Origin: Vanilla planifolia
Taxonomy: Eukaryota > Streptophyta > Magnoliopsida > Asparagales > Orchidaceae
DNA: 64,000 nt
NCBI GenBank assembly: GCA_023846275.1
Contig: CM043878.1
Location: forward strand, 9,245,501-9,309,500
Direction: 5' to 3'
Under the pieces are notes generated by a model, which saw only the letters and a list, made by a program, of their open reading frames with translations, searched no databases and was not told where the DNA came from. This document shows positions 1 through 14,041 of the stretch, piece by piece. The position numbers and the translations under genes are program-made. Each line of letters starts with the position of its first letter. Positions within the stretch are counted from its first letter, which is position 1.

Positions 1-2482
1 TCATTTGTTGGATAAAGGGGAGTATTTTTTAGTAGATTGGAAAAGCTTTAGGTCCAACATTTATTGAGCAACTCATCTAAATGTTGTAGAAAAAATGGAT
101 TGTTTTAAGAAAATGTTTAGTTATATCATGGAGCAGCAACAACTAAATTCTATACAAGCCTTACATTGTAGTTGCACTCTAGTTGATCCTTTGGTTTTAG
201 TTCTTTAGCTTCCCAACCTCCCTTATTTAGAGCTTCAAGTCTTGATGTAAGATATTCTTTTCAGCCTTTTCCACCTTTAAATAGTTAAATATGTCTCATC
301 AATATGAGACAAGTGGATAAGAGCTCCTCCATAAGTTCCTCTAGAGATTTAACAAGCTTGTTGGGGTAGAACTAATAAATCTAATGCTCATAGAATGATT
401 TATTGAAATTGGTAGGATTTGATAGCTTATACTAGTGATTCCCTTAAGAGCCTTATATTTATCATCAACCACTTGTGCCACACTTAGATGGCTCAAAAGG
501 TCATCCAAATTGTGCCAATGGTGCATTTTCTTTCAAGGTCTTCGTAACTTGAATAATTTAACCCCTTTTCGAAAGGTTCCTTTTCATCGTGTACTTTTGA
601 AACTATTCATTTTCTTTTGTTGGTGGGTCATAACAATAATAATTTCATTGGTTAATTCTATTTTCAAACCATGTGATCTTTGATTAGATAGAGGTGACAT
701 CCATATCATGCACGTTCGACCTCATTTGATACTTTGGTGAGTGAAAACTTTGTTCCTTATGTTGTTGAGGTTGCATTGTCATTAAACCATTTAATAACTT
801 CTATGTCTTGGTTGTGATGGTTTTCTTGGTTTTCCTTTTAAGTGGGGTTGAATGTGGTTTGTTCATTGGATATTAGATTGGCAATCCTTTTTGGGTGAAC
901 TTACAATTTTGTATATTTTTTATTACTTAACATTTGATGTAAATCCCCATATGTAAATATTTACTTATAACAATGGAATCATGAGATACCCTCAGCCATT
1001 CAACAAAAAAGCACCAATCGAGTAATAGTAATAGAGCAACTTAAATTAAGGAGCCAATTATGGCAAATTTGAATGGGTTTCTAATGATTTGGCTTTTCTT
1101 TATCATATAACACCTTACAAGAAAAAGTATCTTCATTCATGACGGCCTTTGTTGTTCATTTTAGTTAGTTCTAGTTTTTCCTTATTAATCTTGATTTTTT
1201 GTTCTTTTGTCCATTAAAAGCTTTTCCAGAAAACTTGGAAGTTCATAAGGAGATCAATATTAGCTATGGAAATAAAGGAAATGAGGTATTTGGGAATGCT
1301 TGTTTGCTTAATATGAATAATTCTATATGTATTTATCTTTATATTTTCTTCTAGACAAGTAGAGTTCTAGTTTTGTTTTAGTATATTCTTGACTTTTTTT
1401 CATTTCTTGTTAACTACACTACAACTTCTTGCTAATCAATAACTAAGATTGTAGATTTTCTTGGTGAATGGAAATAATAAATTTCTATGCTTTCGTAGCA
1501 TCCTTTAAACAGCAAATGTTGCCGCTCTCATTTACTCATCTTATTGCATCGAAAATGGTTAAGGTATGTGATTGAAAACCCATGTTTCTTGACAAATTTA
1601 TGGCTAAGTTTAACTTTATACATTAAGATCAACCTAGTGTAGACTTTGATGCCAAATGCTATGGCATTAACTCTTCCATATATGAGTTTTTGAAAGGTCT
1701 CTTTTTATGAAATCTTTCCCCTCTTTTGCTTATGAGCAAATAGGCCATATGTAGGATGCATACCAAAGACACAAAATTCCAACATTTGAAATTAATTAGA
1801 TTGTCGTCAAGTGGTTTTGGAAGCTCTTACAAGCCTTTTAAAATGGAGCTAGACCAAGTTGAACAGCTTGGGCATTTTGAGACACATATATATGTATTTA
1901 ATTTCTACCATGGTTGAGATCATTGTATAAAGTGGTTAGTAACCCAAAACAACAAGAGTACATGTTAAGAGACATTTTAAGTACCAACTCATCCATATTA
2001 GTTGTTTCACATGTTTCATATATTTCACACTATAACAACATAAATCCACATAACTCAGAGAAGTGAACTCTTCATTAGCAAATTTAAGTGGTAAATTTTC
2101 TAGCTCTATGATTGAATAGATATTTTTTGGTCTAATACTTAATGATTTCAGTACTTAGGATTTTTCTATTTTCATCTTCTATTTTGCTCAATAGGTGAGA
2201 AGACTATATTGATATTATTGATCCTAGATTTTTTTTTTTGCATTCTTGAATTATTCCATTGTTCTTATAGTTTTGTAATTTCTCACTTCAAATATGATGG
2301 ATGGAAAAAATAGTTATTATTTGTCCATTTCAGAACCTTTATTCAAATGATTCTCAATTCTTCCAAGCTTGATAACATAACAGAAGATTTTTTTTGTTTG
2401 CTTGCATATTATCTTTTTTTGATGATTTTATATTCTCTAGGAGTAATTAGTGTTAAGTGTAGTTGGTTTTATTATGTAGTCA

Positions 2483-2483
<1 letters not shown>

Positions 2484-2528
<45 letters not shown>
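2484..2528. repeat. (ATT)n microsatellite
   Basis: An uninterrupted run of about 15 ATT units is read directly from the sequence. Confidence 0.97.
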
Positions 2529-2833
2529 GTTATTTACATATGTATATATATGTACTTATTGAGAATTTAGGAGCATAATGTCTATAATAGGGGGATGAAT
2601 TGTGCAAACTCTAAACTTAAGCAATTTTTTATTCAACTCAAAATGTAGTAATAGATGTCTCTTCTTTTTCTTAATTGATCCTATAAATAAGTTTTGTAAA
2701 ATCTTATTTAACTTCAAAAACACTTTGTGTGAGAGTACAAATAAGATAAAGACAAAAAGATTTCAAGTGGTTTAATTTGAAACTGGACTTGTATCTACCC
2801 CCAGCCAAAAGTTTAGAGCAAACACTAAACACC

Positions 2834-2994
2834 GAACAAAAAAGCCTTATGATATCGGCATAGACAAGTCTATAGCACTGGCTTAGAAAACCCTATAACA
2901 TCGGCTTAGAAAAGTTCATAATACTAGTTTAGAAAAGCCTACAACACCGACTTAAAAAGGTTTGTAGTACAGGCTTAGATAAGTTTACAATACT
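2834..2994. repeat. 23-bp minisatellite, about 6-7 degenerate copies
   Basis: Copies starting with GGCTTAGAAAAG or a close variant begin at 2857, 2880, 2903, 2926, 2949 and 2972, an exact 23-bp spacing. A weaker copy precedes them. Units differ by point changes but hardly by length, so the array arose by tandem copying and then drifted. No coding frame runs through it. Confidence 0.88.
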
Positions 2995-4764
2995 AGGACA
3001 AAATATTCTACAAATGGCTAAAAGATAAATACAAAAGAACAAGTATAAAGTTCCAATAATAGGATAAAAAAATCAAATATAAGACTCAAATGCAGTGATC
3101 GTATAACTGAAGCAGAATTAAACAAGAAGCACACTAATAAGATGTTAAATATAAAAGATATAAACATTGCTTAAAAAAAGTATAGAATGGTATAGAACTT
3201 AGCTCATGAAGGAAAATTGTGAAGAATGATCAATGATAGAAGTCAAGACCTTGCTCTCTCTTCTCTTAGAAATGAAGATGTTCAAGTGATGCTTAGCACA
3301 AAGTTATGCAAATTAATATCAACCTTTTCTCCTATGTTTGAATCTCTTTATATAAATATTTCTAAACTTTCCAATGATTTCAATCATCCATCTAACATTT
3401 ATATTAATTTCTATAAAAACAGTTAAACTAGTTGGTACTTACTGTTATGAATTGATAGTACGGTTCGATTCAAGGAATCGTATAAGTATTGATGCAAACA
3501 TTAACACATCGTCTGACCTATTATATTTGTTCGACTAGTTCATTTCTCAATACAAAATATATTGTACTTATGTAATGAGGACGTTTTACATGTACAAATA
3601 GTACAAATCTTTCACATCTATTTTTTCTTAGCTCAGGGTTTTTTTTATGATATATGATCATGTAATACAATGAGTTCTATGAGTAGCTCACTTATAGGTC
3701 ATAATAGATTGTATTTATATGATATGAATCAAATCCGCACATTCAAAGTCTAAGTCCAAAGCTAGGCCTTACAAGAAAAATAGTATTGTATCGAGACGAA
3801 AATTATATCATATTGGTGTAATAGATTTCAGTCCACTAATCTTTACTAATGTCTTAAGAAAATTGTTATAGATTTTAATGTATTAATATTAATAAAGAAG
3901 ACTTAATAAAGATCTTTTTAAAGTGTTTTTCAAGCTTGTGTTTCTTTTGATGTCAATCATAGTTTATATTAAAACATCTTTGTTAAGCTCATTGAGTCAA
4001 TTGATAAAATATTTTTTATAATTAATCTATTTGTTGTTGAGATGTATGATCTGAACATACTGAAAGAAAAACATAAAAAAAAACATAATATTCTTATTGT
4101 CATCAAATAAGTGATACAAAAATCAAATGTTCAACAATATGTATGTATTTATATCTTTGTATAAATTACGACAAAAAAGAAACATTTAAAAATGGTATCA
4201 ACAAAATAAGCAATTGGGGGTAATAATTTACTTGTAAGCCCAACTAAACTCATTCATGGAGTATAGATCAATCAATTGTATGACTCAAATCAAAAACAGA
4301 CTTTTCCATGGGACATAAAAATCATCTCTTTTGCTTGGGTTGGACATGTGAGTCTAGCCACTTTCTATGCATGAATGTCCTTATCATGCATAACCAAAAG
4401 AAACTATGCTTGTTGCAAATAAGGCAGCTGAGGTAAGGAGAAGGTAGGGCAATAAATTCAAAGTATTGTTGGTCCAATTCTTTTATAAGTGTTCGATGTC
4501 ATCTGAACCAAATGATGCATACATTGGTCAGAAGTTCTAGTAAATTTCAAGGTAGTTAATTTTAGTAAATGGGAATGCTCAAGAATTCAATTATGCTAAT
4601 CAATGTTTAAGTGAACAGTTCCATATTGAGGAAATGCTTTTCTTTGTAACCAACAGCTAGTGGTTAACAGTTATGCCTATTGCTTCACTCAAATGAAAGA
4701 AAGTGAAAGTTTCCTTTTGTCCTAGGTGTTGAATTAGAAACGTTAAATAAAAGTGGTATTGCAG

Positions 4765-5055
4765 GCATCTAATGCAGTAAACCGTGGAAGATTGCAAATC
4801 AGATCAGGAATTTCCATTCTGACATTTTGGAAACAGACATGGCATTTAAATACTGCTTTATTTGAGTTTGTAGGAGCTTCTTTATTGAAAGGAAGGCAGC
4901 AATTTTACTTAATTATCCAGAACAGGTCAGCTTTCTTGGGAAAAGGCAGGAAAGATGTTGAGGAATTCATGAATGCAGAAGAGGTTCCGTTTTCAGCAGT
5001 TAATAATAAGGAGAGGCCCAAAGTTAATCTATCATTGGTTGCACTACAGAGATGA
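4765..5055 (+). pseudogene. Orphan exon-like open frame
   Basis: A 97-codon frame follows a plausible acceptor (TATTGCAG at 4757-4764) and ends in TGA at 5053-5055. Its composition (RSAFLGKGRKDVEEF, NNKERPKVNLS) is more protein-like than the surrounding DNA. I do not recognise a family and see no neighbouring exon that joins in phase. It could be a terminal exon of an unseen gene, a decayed retrotransposon piece, or chance. Confidence 0.2.
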
Positions 5056-5390
5056 TTAGTAGCAAATTTAAACAATATTTAGGAATGTGTAGTTAAGCTT
5101 GCTGACATGACAAGTAGAAATTGAAATGCAAGAGGCATGGAAACAGAGATGATGAATTGCTTAAAGTCTAATCTCTCCAATAACATGCGAAGTTGGATGA
5201 TGTGATGAAGTTAGTAGGTTGAACAGAGGAAGATGCAAGGATTTCATTGGAGCTATGTAGGGTGTATATGTTATTGTGATGCAAATATTTAGCATTTTTC
5301 TTACATATCTTGATAGTTAGGCCACATATACTTTAAGTGTATGCTTAATGTATTATTGTATAATACAAGTGTTGATCTTATTTAACTGCA

Positions 5391-5480
5391 GATGTTCAGC
5401 TCAGTAGGTAGAGTACTAGAGTCATCACAATTTGTAAGCATAATGGTTGATTAATTGCTTGATCACACTACTAGAATTTG
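5391..5480 (+). repeat. tRNA-like / SINE-head-like sequence
   Basis: The string AGCTCAGTAGGTAGAG matches the A-box and D-arm of plant tRNAs almost perfectly. About 35 bp downstream, GGTTGATTAAT is a weak B-box. A complete cloverleaf cannot be closed, so this looks like a decayed tRNA gene or the head of a tRNA-derived SINE, not a working tRNA. Confidence 0.4.
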
Positions 5481-7379
5481 AAATATTTTTGGTATGACTG
5501 GAATATGAATTGTTCAAAATTCAAGTAGATTTTCATTAATTTATTGTTGATTAGAGTAAATGTTATTTCTATTGTTCATCAATTTTTTTGTCCAACAAGA
5601 TCTTACGGCTTGATTTACCCTCCTTGGATGATATTTCATGTATGACTAGGGAATACAATGTTAAATAGTGAGTGAAGTTTATAAACATATCATTTATTGG
5701 AATAAAGATTAAAATAAGAAATAAATGTTATTAACGATCTAATCAAGATACATGATGCTAATTTTGTAATGCTTTAGAATATAGCAATCAAGTTAATAGA
5801 CCCATTTTAATTGTTTATGACAAGCTTTAAGTAACACTGGTTTATGAACATTTATGTTGGTCTTTTTCATAACACTTGGGTATGCATCCAATTCATATAT
5901 GTATAATATGGAGGCAGCCACATCAACCACTTTTTATATGAGTTCCTTTTAAATACACATTGAAATTAATGAAATCTTAACATTAGTAATTTAGGACAAG
6001 AAGGGACTAACCAGCACTGGGATATTTATAACATCCATTCCTCCTAAGGTGCATTTCTATCTACCAACAGACGGGAAAGACAAAAGAACTTGAATTACTT
6101 GTATTTTACTATTATAGCTGTTGGCAATATTTGCTTTTGCTTTAAGATCTCAAGAATTGCCTCTTTGGGAGAAGACACACCCTAATTTGGCTTACATGGA
6201 GAACAATTTTAAATTTAGATTCATACTTTAACACTTATGTAAGTTTTGATGCATGTTTTCTTGTTTTAATTGTAAAAGTTGAGAAACTCTCAAATGAACC
6301 ATATTTAGATAGTAAGTAGTTTTTCCTGTATAAAGTATGCAGAAACATTAAGATTTTAATTTTTTGATTCTCCAAAATGTTCCACATGGACTTGTACACT
6401 CTACATCCTATTTAAAGATATTAGCAAGTTTGGTGAATTTTCTAGAGCGGTTAGGGTTATTGTGAATCTAGTCAATAGGTTTAAAAGCTTGAGTTGTTGG
6501 CTCATAATGATTTGATTTTGATTTTAAGTTGCTTTTCACTTTTTCATGTATATCAAATCAAAGACTTCCTTGGCATAATTTTTCTTCATCTCTAACTTTT
6601 TGCTTTTGTCCAAACACCATAACAATACAAAATGGGACACCAAGTACTTGATTAGTGTAGTTAACGTGTAAGCCCTGCTTTGCTATGGGCACTAAATGAG
6701 TGGTGCTTCCAATTAGTTATATGAGTTCATTTAATTAAAGTTCATCTTAAATTTAAATGGATATGAACTTATATGGATAAATCCTCACTAGATTATTAGT
6801 ATTGTTTAATCTCATTTAAATTCATGTGGATTGTAAGCAATAGTTAAAATACTAAAATATAAAATAAAAGCTACTAGTAGCTATGAGATGACTTGTAATT
6901 TTGAGGTAGTATGACTTTATATTAGATTAAATGAATAATCTATAAAAGTCTATCTAACAAATTGTGTAATCTCTTTAAATTCTTAAACTATATGAATTTT
7001 CTAAAATAAGTTTTAAAAATTTTAAATATCTCATTAAGCATGCCTATGCTTAGCTACCTTTTGTCGAAACCCTTCATTTTTACCAGTAAAATGGAGTGGT
7101 TAACTCCTTATTGTCAATCCTGCCTCTCTTCTTGATTGCATTTGCAAACTTTTATCAATTACCCACTTGATGTTTGTCCCACTAACCTCTTACTATGTAG
7201 ATGGACCATCTACCTCAAAAACCAGGGATCCAATAGAAAATCATGCTTCAATACTTAAAATTAACCAATATATTCCATAACCTCATAAATGATCCTCCTA
7301 AACTGTTAGTGAGCCTTGGTATAAGAATTTCTATTGTGTTATCTTGGCCAATAATTATTGCAGGAACAGGCTAGGTTAG

Positions 7380-8315
7380 CATCATGGTTCATGGTTTTGG
7401 GTTGAAATTTAGATTTTTAGCTTTTTTGAACTGATTTCTGTTCAGCCTGTTCTAAAACAGAACTACAAAGTTGGTTTTGGACCAAAACCATGATTTTACT
7501 ATATTTTCTAATTTGTGTCCACGCTTGGCAATAAAGATAGCACCAGCCTAGTGGTCCAAGGGTGTTCCTTACATACCCTAGAAGCAAGAGGTGTTTCATT
7601 CAAGCACCAGTGTTGGGTGTCTTTTAGTTGTATTATAAAAATAGGTTTTTTGTGTTTTTTTTAATAAAATAAACTTCTTTTAGTTTAACAAAATTAATAA
7701 GCCTTTTGTAAATTCAACTTTGTTTTTATTTTTATTATAAACGTAGATATTTTTTTGTTTCTTTAATAAATTAAGGTTCTTTTAAATTTGAAAATGGTTT
7801 TACACAAAATGCATATAATTTTTTTTTATAAAACTAGCTTTGTTTTGTGTTTAAAAAATCAGTTTCTTATTCTAATAAACTTGACTTTTCTTGATCATAA
7901 AATCATCATTTTAGAAAATCACTGTCGATCATGTGAAAAGGCTTTTCATCTCTGAAAGATGTGTTGGATTTGATTCTAAGTATTTTCTGTTTAATTTTTA
8001 ATTGAACAATTTAAAAAAAATTCTAAACCAAATTAATTCTAATATTTTTTAGCTCACATTGTGGAGGTATTTAATTTTTATAATAAATGTCAGGTTGTCA
8101 TTTTTCAAGTACTTCTGTTTTTATTTTCTAATATATATATATATATATTATATTTTTTTAAGTAAAACTATTTTAAAAATGCTCCTAACTAAATCAAATA
8201 TATTACAAAGTTAACTAAAACTAAAACCAAAATTACTATCAAAATTAATTAAAATGATCAAAACCAGCAAAATTTGTCTTCTGACTAAAAAATTAAAATC
8301 AAAACTTTAAACCTT
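7380..8315. repeat. Dispersed AT-rich repeat, copy A
   Basis: The right part (about 8215-8315: runs of ACTAAAACCAAAA, then 'ttggtcttctgac'-like text, then AAACCTTGGTT) resembles about 22430-22550 in RING intron 1. Near the left edge there is a near-palindrome around 7475-7497 (GGTTTTGG/CCAAAACC). Inverted AAACCATG-type ends suggest a small DNA transposon, but termini and target duplication could not be fixed. Confidence 0.35.
8129..8149. repeat. (TA)n microsatellite
   Basis: A run of about ten TA units is read directly. Confidence 0.9.
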
Positions 8316-8614
8316 GGTTAACACGAGAAGGCACATTTAGGATTTAGTGGAGAATCTTTGGCATCTTTTGTTTTCAATAATGCAACATATTCATAAGCCT
8401 TGAGGATTGATGTTTTGAAAATTTTGGATCATTAACTCTGCTTTTTTTAAACTTTTTAATAATGCCTTAAATCTTAGTTCCTTGGAGGTTTGCAGTTTGA
8501 TTTTTTTTTGTTGTTGTTATCGAAAGGCTTCCAATTTTCTTTTCCAATGCTTTGTAATTTCTTGTAAATACTATGACCTGATCTCTTAACCTGGATTTTA
8601 TCTTGTGCTTGTAG

Positions 8615-11600
8615 GAACTCTTATATCTATATGGATTTGTCATTGACAATAATCCCAGTGATTTTCTAATGGTAAAACCATTATCTTTTTTAAATTTTCA
8701 AATTACATACTTTTTATTTTCGTGCCTTATGTTCAGCTTGTTCGTATTCTTTTCTTAGCATTGGCAATAATCTAATATGGTCATGCCATAATTTCTTTCT
8801 AATGCAATAAGTTTATTGTAAGGTTCATTACCCAACCGAGGCCTTTCAGAATTCATCCTCATCAGAAGCTAAAGAAAAGCTCCTAATGCTACAGGTAGCC
8901 AATTGCATGAATTAATATGATTTTTGCATGCTTTGTTGTAGTATTAATTTATTTGTTCATTGTATTGGTTGAACAAGTGATCAAGAGATTAACTCCAAAA
9001 CTTAAGGTTATTTCAACAAAGGCTAAATGCCAAATAATATCTTGAGAGATATTCATATTTCTTTAGGAGCACTTGAGATTCGCTTCTATTTAAGCCATAC
9101 TTCTAACTTTTTTCAAGAATCATACTAACCTCAAGGAAAGTCAACAATGAAGATTTAATTCTATAGGGAAGTTCTCTCTCCATGTAGCGTCATCCTGGGA
9201 CTTATTATGGTCTCAAGGGAGAGACCTAGAGATAGGAAAATATGGTCTTGAGGACCTCCTTAAAAAAGATTCCAAGTCTTGAAGGATATTTCTATTTTCA
9301 GATGATAAGCTTAGAATTTTTCCAAGCCATTAGTAAAAAGCCTTACGCAGGGCATGTTCATATTGCCATCGACTTTAGTACTTCTACCTTTTACCTCTCA
9401 CGACTGCCTATAAGTACTCAAGGAACGTGATGTTTGGAAGAGCTTAGCAATTTCTTCACAATCAAAAAATCCTTAAATTGAAACAAACAAATATCACTAG
9501 GTTTGGTCCAACTCATGTGCAACAGCAGATTACTTGGTTAGTATAGCTTAGGTTGAAAGCTCATATTAAGACATAAAGTAATATATACCTATACTTTATG
9601 GGAGCAAGTAGATATGTTGAAGTGCATTAGCAATTTATCCTTAAGAGTATGGTGATTAAAAAGGCTGCATATTTTTATTATAATACCCAAAAAAACATTT
9701 GTAGGCATCTATAAATGCATTGTTTACATCGTTTAGTTATTTTGAATGTATAGTTCATCAAAAAATTAATTGAAACTAAATTTAATGAAACCAAAACTTG
9801 CAAAGCTTGGCTGAAATTTGAACTAAAAACTTGATATTGACATTTTAGAATTGACGTGTTATTAGTTTTGCACATGGACTCTCTGCCAAAGACTAATCTG
9901 AAAAGTTTGTTGCAACTTTGTTCTAATCATGGATATTGATTGGCATTGTTCTTGCAGAAAGCTGAATTGAGATGCCTCCTGCCAAAAAGTCTTCTTCACA
10001 ATGGGTTCTTTGGTGATTGTAATGAGAAGGATAACAGCAGGTTGCATAACTCATTTAGCTGGAGTGGCCAGCGCAAGGTTCCATCATATTTACATAAATT
10101 GATCTTCCCTCAAGAATTCATTGCAGCATTGAGAACGGTATCAATGAAAGACAATGAGCTTACACAAGCCACCTCACTGTTAGAAGATGTGAGAAATTGC
10201 TTTCAGTTTGATGCATGCCCTATTTATCACTTGGTCATGCTGTTACTTTTTAGGATGACTTTTAAAGCTTAATGGCAATGCATGTTTATTTTGATAAACT
10301 TGTGTTTCTTTTTAGTGCCTTTATTGCTGTTCTCCATAACCGTGCTGCCACTTTGTAAACAAAATATGAATGTCAAAGAATAGTGACTTTTGCCCAAAGC
10401 CGAAGCAGTGAATCATGCCATAAGGTTATTTGGTAAACTGAATTTTTGGTTAAGTTATTGTCCTAAGGTTTCTCAGGGTAACCTTCCTTTTTCCTTTTCC
10501 CTGTGTCTGAGCTATTAATCAAGAACTCTTGAAAGACACATAATCGTTTATTATGAAGTTTGTATTTGTATGTGTGTTGTTTTTATCCACTTTTGTGCTT
10601 CATTGCAAGCTTTTGAGTGGGATATAAATATTTTCATATGGTTCTTCCTCTTTTCTGTAAACATTGATAAATTATTCAATGGAAATGAGATTGCAGATTG
10701 TTGACAATAGTTCTGATTCATTTTCTTATATAGCTTGTTGAATCAAGAAAGGATAGACAGGCATCTGAAGCAGAGGTGCAAGCAGCTGTTTGGGAATCTT
10801 GTGGGGATTATGCTGCTTTAGAGTTGCTTGTGGATCTTCTCCGCATCAAGTAATAATCCATTCTCCTATGAGATCAATTTTTAGTTTATTTTCTTTATTG
10901 TTGTGAGAAACAGAGATGATTATATGTTTGTTAGGGTGCTATATCTTTGCTTTAAGTTGAAGAATCTTTCATAACTCTAGCCTTTTAATACCATCCTTCT
11001 AAGACCATAGGCTTGAAGAACATTGTTATAATCATGGATTTGGAGTTTACATGCCCAAGAAGTGTATTGTACTCCTCATGCCATTTACATGGTGTAATTT
11101 ATTGGTCATGTATTGCACTATTGTGATTTGTTGAGCCATGAGATTGATTATATCCAATTATGATGATTTCCAAATGTAAAATAACTAAATGCCCAAAAAA
11201 TACATAAAATAAAAGAAAATAAATATCATTAAGGTTGTATATATGACCTATTATAATCCAAATAAAATAAAAAATATCATTAAATTAAGAGAAATTGTAT
11301 ATAGACTCATTAAATCAGTTGAATGTCATAATCTTCATGCAACCTATCTTGTATCATCACAAATTATTCAGATGACCAAATAATGGATCAAAAAAAAGAA
11401 AAATGATAATATTAGTAAAACAAAGAGTGTCTATTGCTTGTATATGAGGCATAAAAATGAACTACAAATAATAGAAGAGGCGTGGTTGCACACCTTGTAT
11501 ATGTGGCAAGGTTGTGAATCACTAAAAAAAATTAAAGGGTGAAGAAAAATAACGTTATTATAAAATTTAATAAAAAAATTGAAATGACCACTATTTTTTC

Positions 11601-14041
11601 ATATGGCTAGGCAACGGACTATCATAAATGTAGAAGGAAAATAATGTTACTAAGAATTGAAAGAGAGAAAATACAACAAAAAAATTGGTTGTGAAAGAGC
11701 AAAAGATGTAAATTTGTATCAAGTTCACATTTCGGCAGCATGTCATTAATCCTCACAAATCTCTCTTGCAAGAAGTTCTATGGTAGCTACCAATAAAAAT
11801 GTCCTCATTTTCACCCTTGTGCCATAGCCATAATAAGAGGTTACGTTTGAGATTTTAGGAGGCAGGTAAGAGGTTTTGATAGTGGTTTTGTGTGCATGTA
11901 TGTTTGGAAGATAATAGGAAGGTTTCCCGGTTTGAGTTGAAGCTCGAGTTTTTAGACCAGTTTTCATTTGATAGATTTTCCAATTTTAATCATTTTATTC
12001 AAAATCCTAGTTTTTATCCGGTTTTGGAGCGAACTCAATACCTTAGTTATTTCCCTTTAAACTTTTGATGTAAGTTTCAGATTTTGACTAAGCAAATCAT
12101 TATAGTACAGTGTGATGTGACTTCATACTTAGGGTTATATCCATTGTATGAGACTCCTGTTGATGAAGGATATAAACAAGTCAATGTGACCTTATCCCAG
12201 CATCATGGAGAGGTTCTTGTCAGTGACTGATAATGTGACTTTCAATTAAATGTAGAGATGTCTTCATCGCTCCTAGACCTACCCAAATTAACATTCAATC
12301 CCACGTGGGTGTGAATGGCTCACAATATGGTTTAATGCATGCTTTGTTTAAAGCAATTTGTTATCTATAATCTATATCAAATTTAGGACAAAAGTCTTAG
12401 TAATTCTTTTGACTTTCTCTTGTTAATCTTTAGTAGAACATTTTTTAAATCTATAATGCATTTCTATTCATTTGTGTGGTAGTTATTTTAACTACAGCTT
12501 TGTTTATGCCAGGATGCTGGAACTTGAAGAGGGGTCAGGAACTGAACAAAATGATGCAAAGATTCTCGAGGACTTCTGCAACTTGGAGCTTGAATGGAAA
12601 TTGCGGTATTCTCATTTTGCTATTACATGGATATCCTTGTAACAAGTAGTTGCTCAATAATACCTTATGTTGTGTTCTTTCTACTTGTAGAGAATCTTCT
12701 ATGCTTTCATGGATTTTGTTTAATGGTATTTGTAATTATAACAATCAGCTTTAGATAAATCCAACATCACCATTCAACTTTGGTTATTTGATAGAAATCT
12801 TATATTGTTAATCCTTTTTAAGGTTTGTATAGCTATTTTAGCATGTTATTTTGGATTCATCTAATGCTAATGCAAAATAAAACCAAATAGGTTTAACTAA
12901 TTAAAAAGTACAAAATGTTTCTAGTATTTTTCAGATCTAGCGTGCAAACAAATAGTTAGTCATTCTAAGCTGATGTATCTGAATAGTTTACTTTTGAAGA
13001 GATAAGACCTAGAAATCATGTGTAACAAAGAGTGTACGAATTCTAAATTTTTTTTTTTGGAAGTGAAGGAATAATAATTTTACAAAAATCGCAAAGTTTA
13101 GCAAGCATGCATTTTACATGTTCTTGAAGCTGCAATTTGATCTAGATAACGAGTCATTATGTGTTAATATTCACCCCTCAAACATTGAAGCTGAATAAAT
13201 TATGAAAATACAAGAAGGCAATGAAGAATTTGACTTGAACAATAAGTCAAGAAACCCTAAATGATGAGGATCCATTCCACTGATTTCCTTATGCAAACTT
13301 AAAAAATGGAAAGAAAACTAATACATTGATGTTTGTTGTAACAAAAAAAAACTTCACAGCATATTGCATTAGGATTTGTACTATAATTTTTGTCTGGAGA
13401 CTGGAACAAAAACAAGAAGCCTTGTGAAAGGAGGACCTTCCCTCCATGGCAGAAGATCAAACATTAAACACAATTGCTGGAATTTACTAAAAGGTGGGAC
13501 TATCTTTCTATGCTGTAACATCTTCATTCCCCATTAATAAACAAATCCCTAGGATTGCATCAAGAGAACCCTAAACATCAGATTGTTAGGGCTAATGTCT
13601 GAACACATGAAACTTCCAGCATGCCAATAGCCATGTCTTGGCTCCCAGTTATTTAACCAAAGGCCCAACATAGATGAATGGTAGATTTACCTTCTTATCC
13701 AGGAGGATTGAACTTCTGTGAAGTTGTTCTTAAGATGACTATACCCTTTCCACAAGCATGTAGTGATCTTTCAAGCTATCTGCCCTTTTAGCATGAGAAG
13801 AACATCAATCTTGGCATTGTTAGATTTCTTCTGATGATTTTTACATTCATAACATACATAACCTTTCGAACGACTTGATTCACTCTCGACATGCGGCAGG
13901 AACAAGCTTGATGACAAGAAATCCATGACAAGGAACAGGCGGTCTTGTGTAGTGTATCGAAGGGGGCAGAAGCAACTTACACGCTTGTTCTTGCAAGAAG
14001 CTGAACATGCCTTAGAGCTTTGTGCAAGTGAGCTGCAATAA
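8615..14041 (+). CDS. SET-domain lysine methyltransferase (Rubisco LSMT-like family), C-terminal part
   Basis: Six exons join in phase: 8615-8671, 8823-8894, 9958-10188, 10734-10849, 12513-12605 and 13900-14041 (TAA), giving 236 residues. The first visible exon encodes ELLYLYGFVIDNNP, the end of the split SET domain in plant LSMT-like enzymes; the YGF tyrosine is the usual catalytic position. The rest fits the helical LSMT substrate-binding domain (KAELRCLLPKSLL near residue 44, PSYLHKLIFPQEF near 85, VYRRGQKQLTRL near the end). Such enzymes transfer methyl groups from S-adenosylmethionine to lysines of plastid or other proteins; the substrate cannot be read here. The SET core and any transit peptide are not visible and should lie to the left of the window or in missed exons. 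Introns are 0.15-1.9 kb with GT-AG ends. Family placement is firm, the exact orthologue is not. Confidence 0.83.

Larger units (their letters stand above)
1..8614. other. AT-rich region without a recognisable gene
   Basis: No conserved protein was recognised before the first clear SET exon at 8615. Open frames here are short and AT-rich, without recognisable motifs. The stretch is either intergenic or a long 5' intron of the SET-domain gene, whose N-terminal exons are missing. Items listed separately inside it are an ATT microsatellite, a 23-bp minisatellite, an orphan exon-like frame, a tRNA-like/SINE-like patch and part of a dispersed AT-rich repeat. Confidence 0.6.

Noticed and set aside
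2347..2562. Leucine-rich 71-codon ORF
   Set aside because: The leucine run is translated from the (ATT)n microsatellite.
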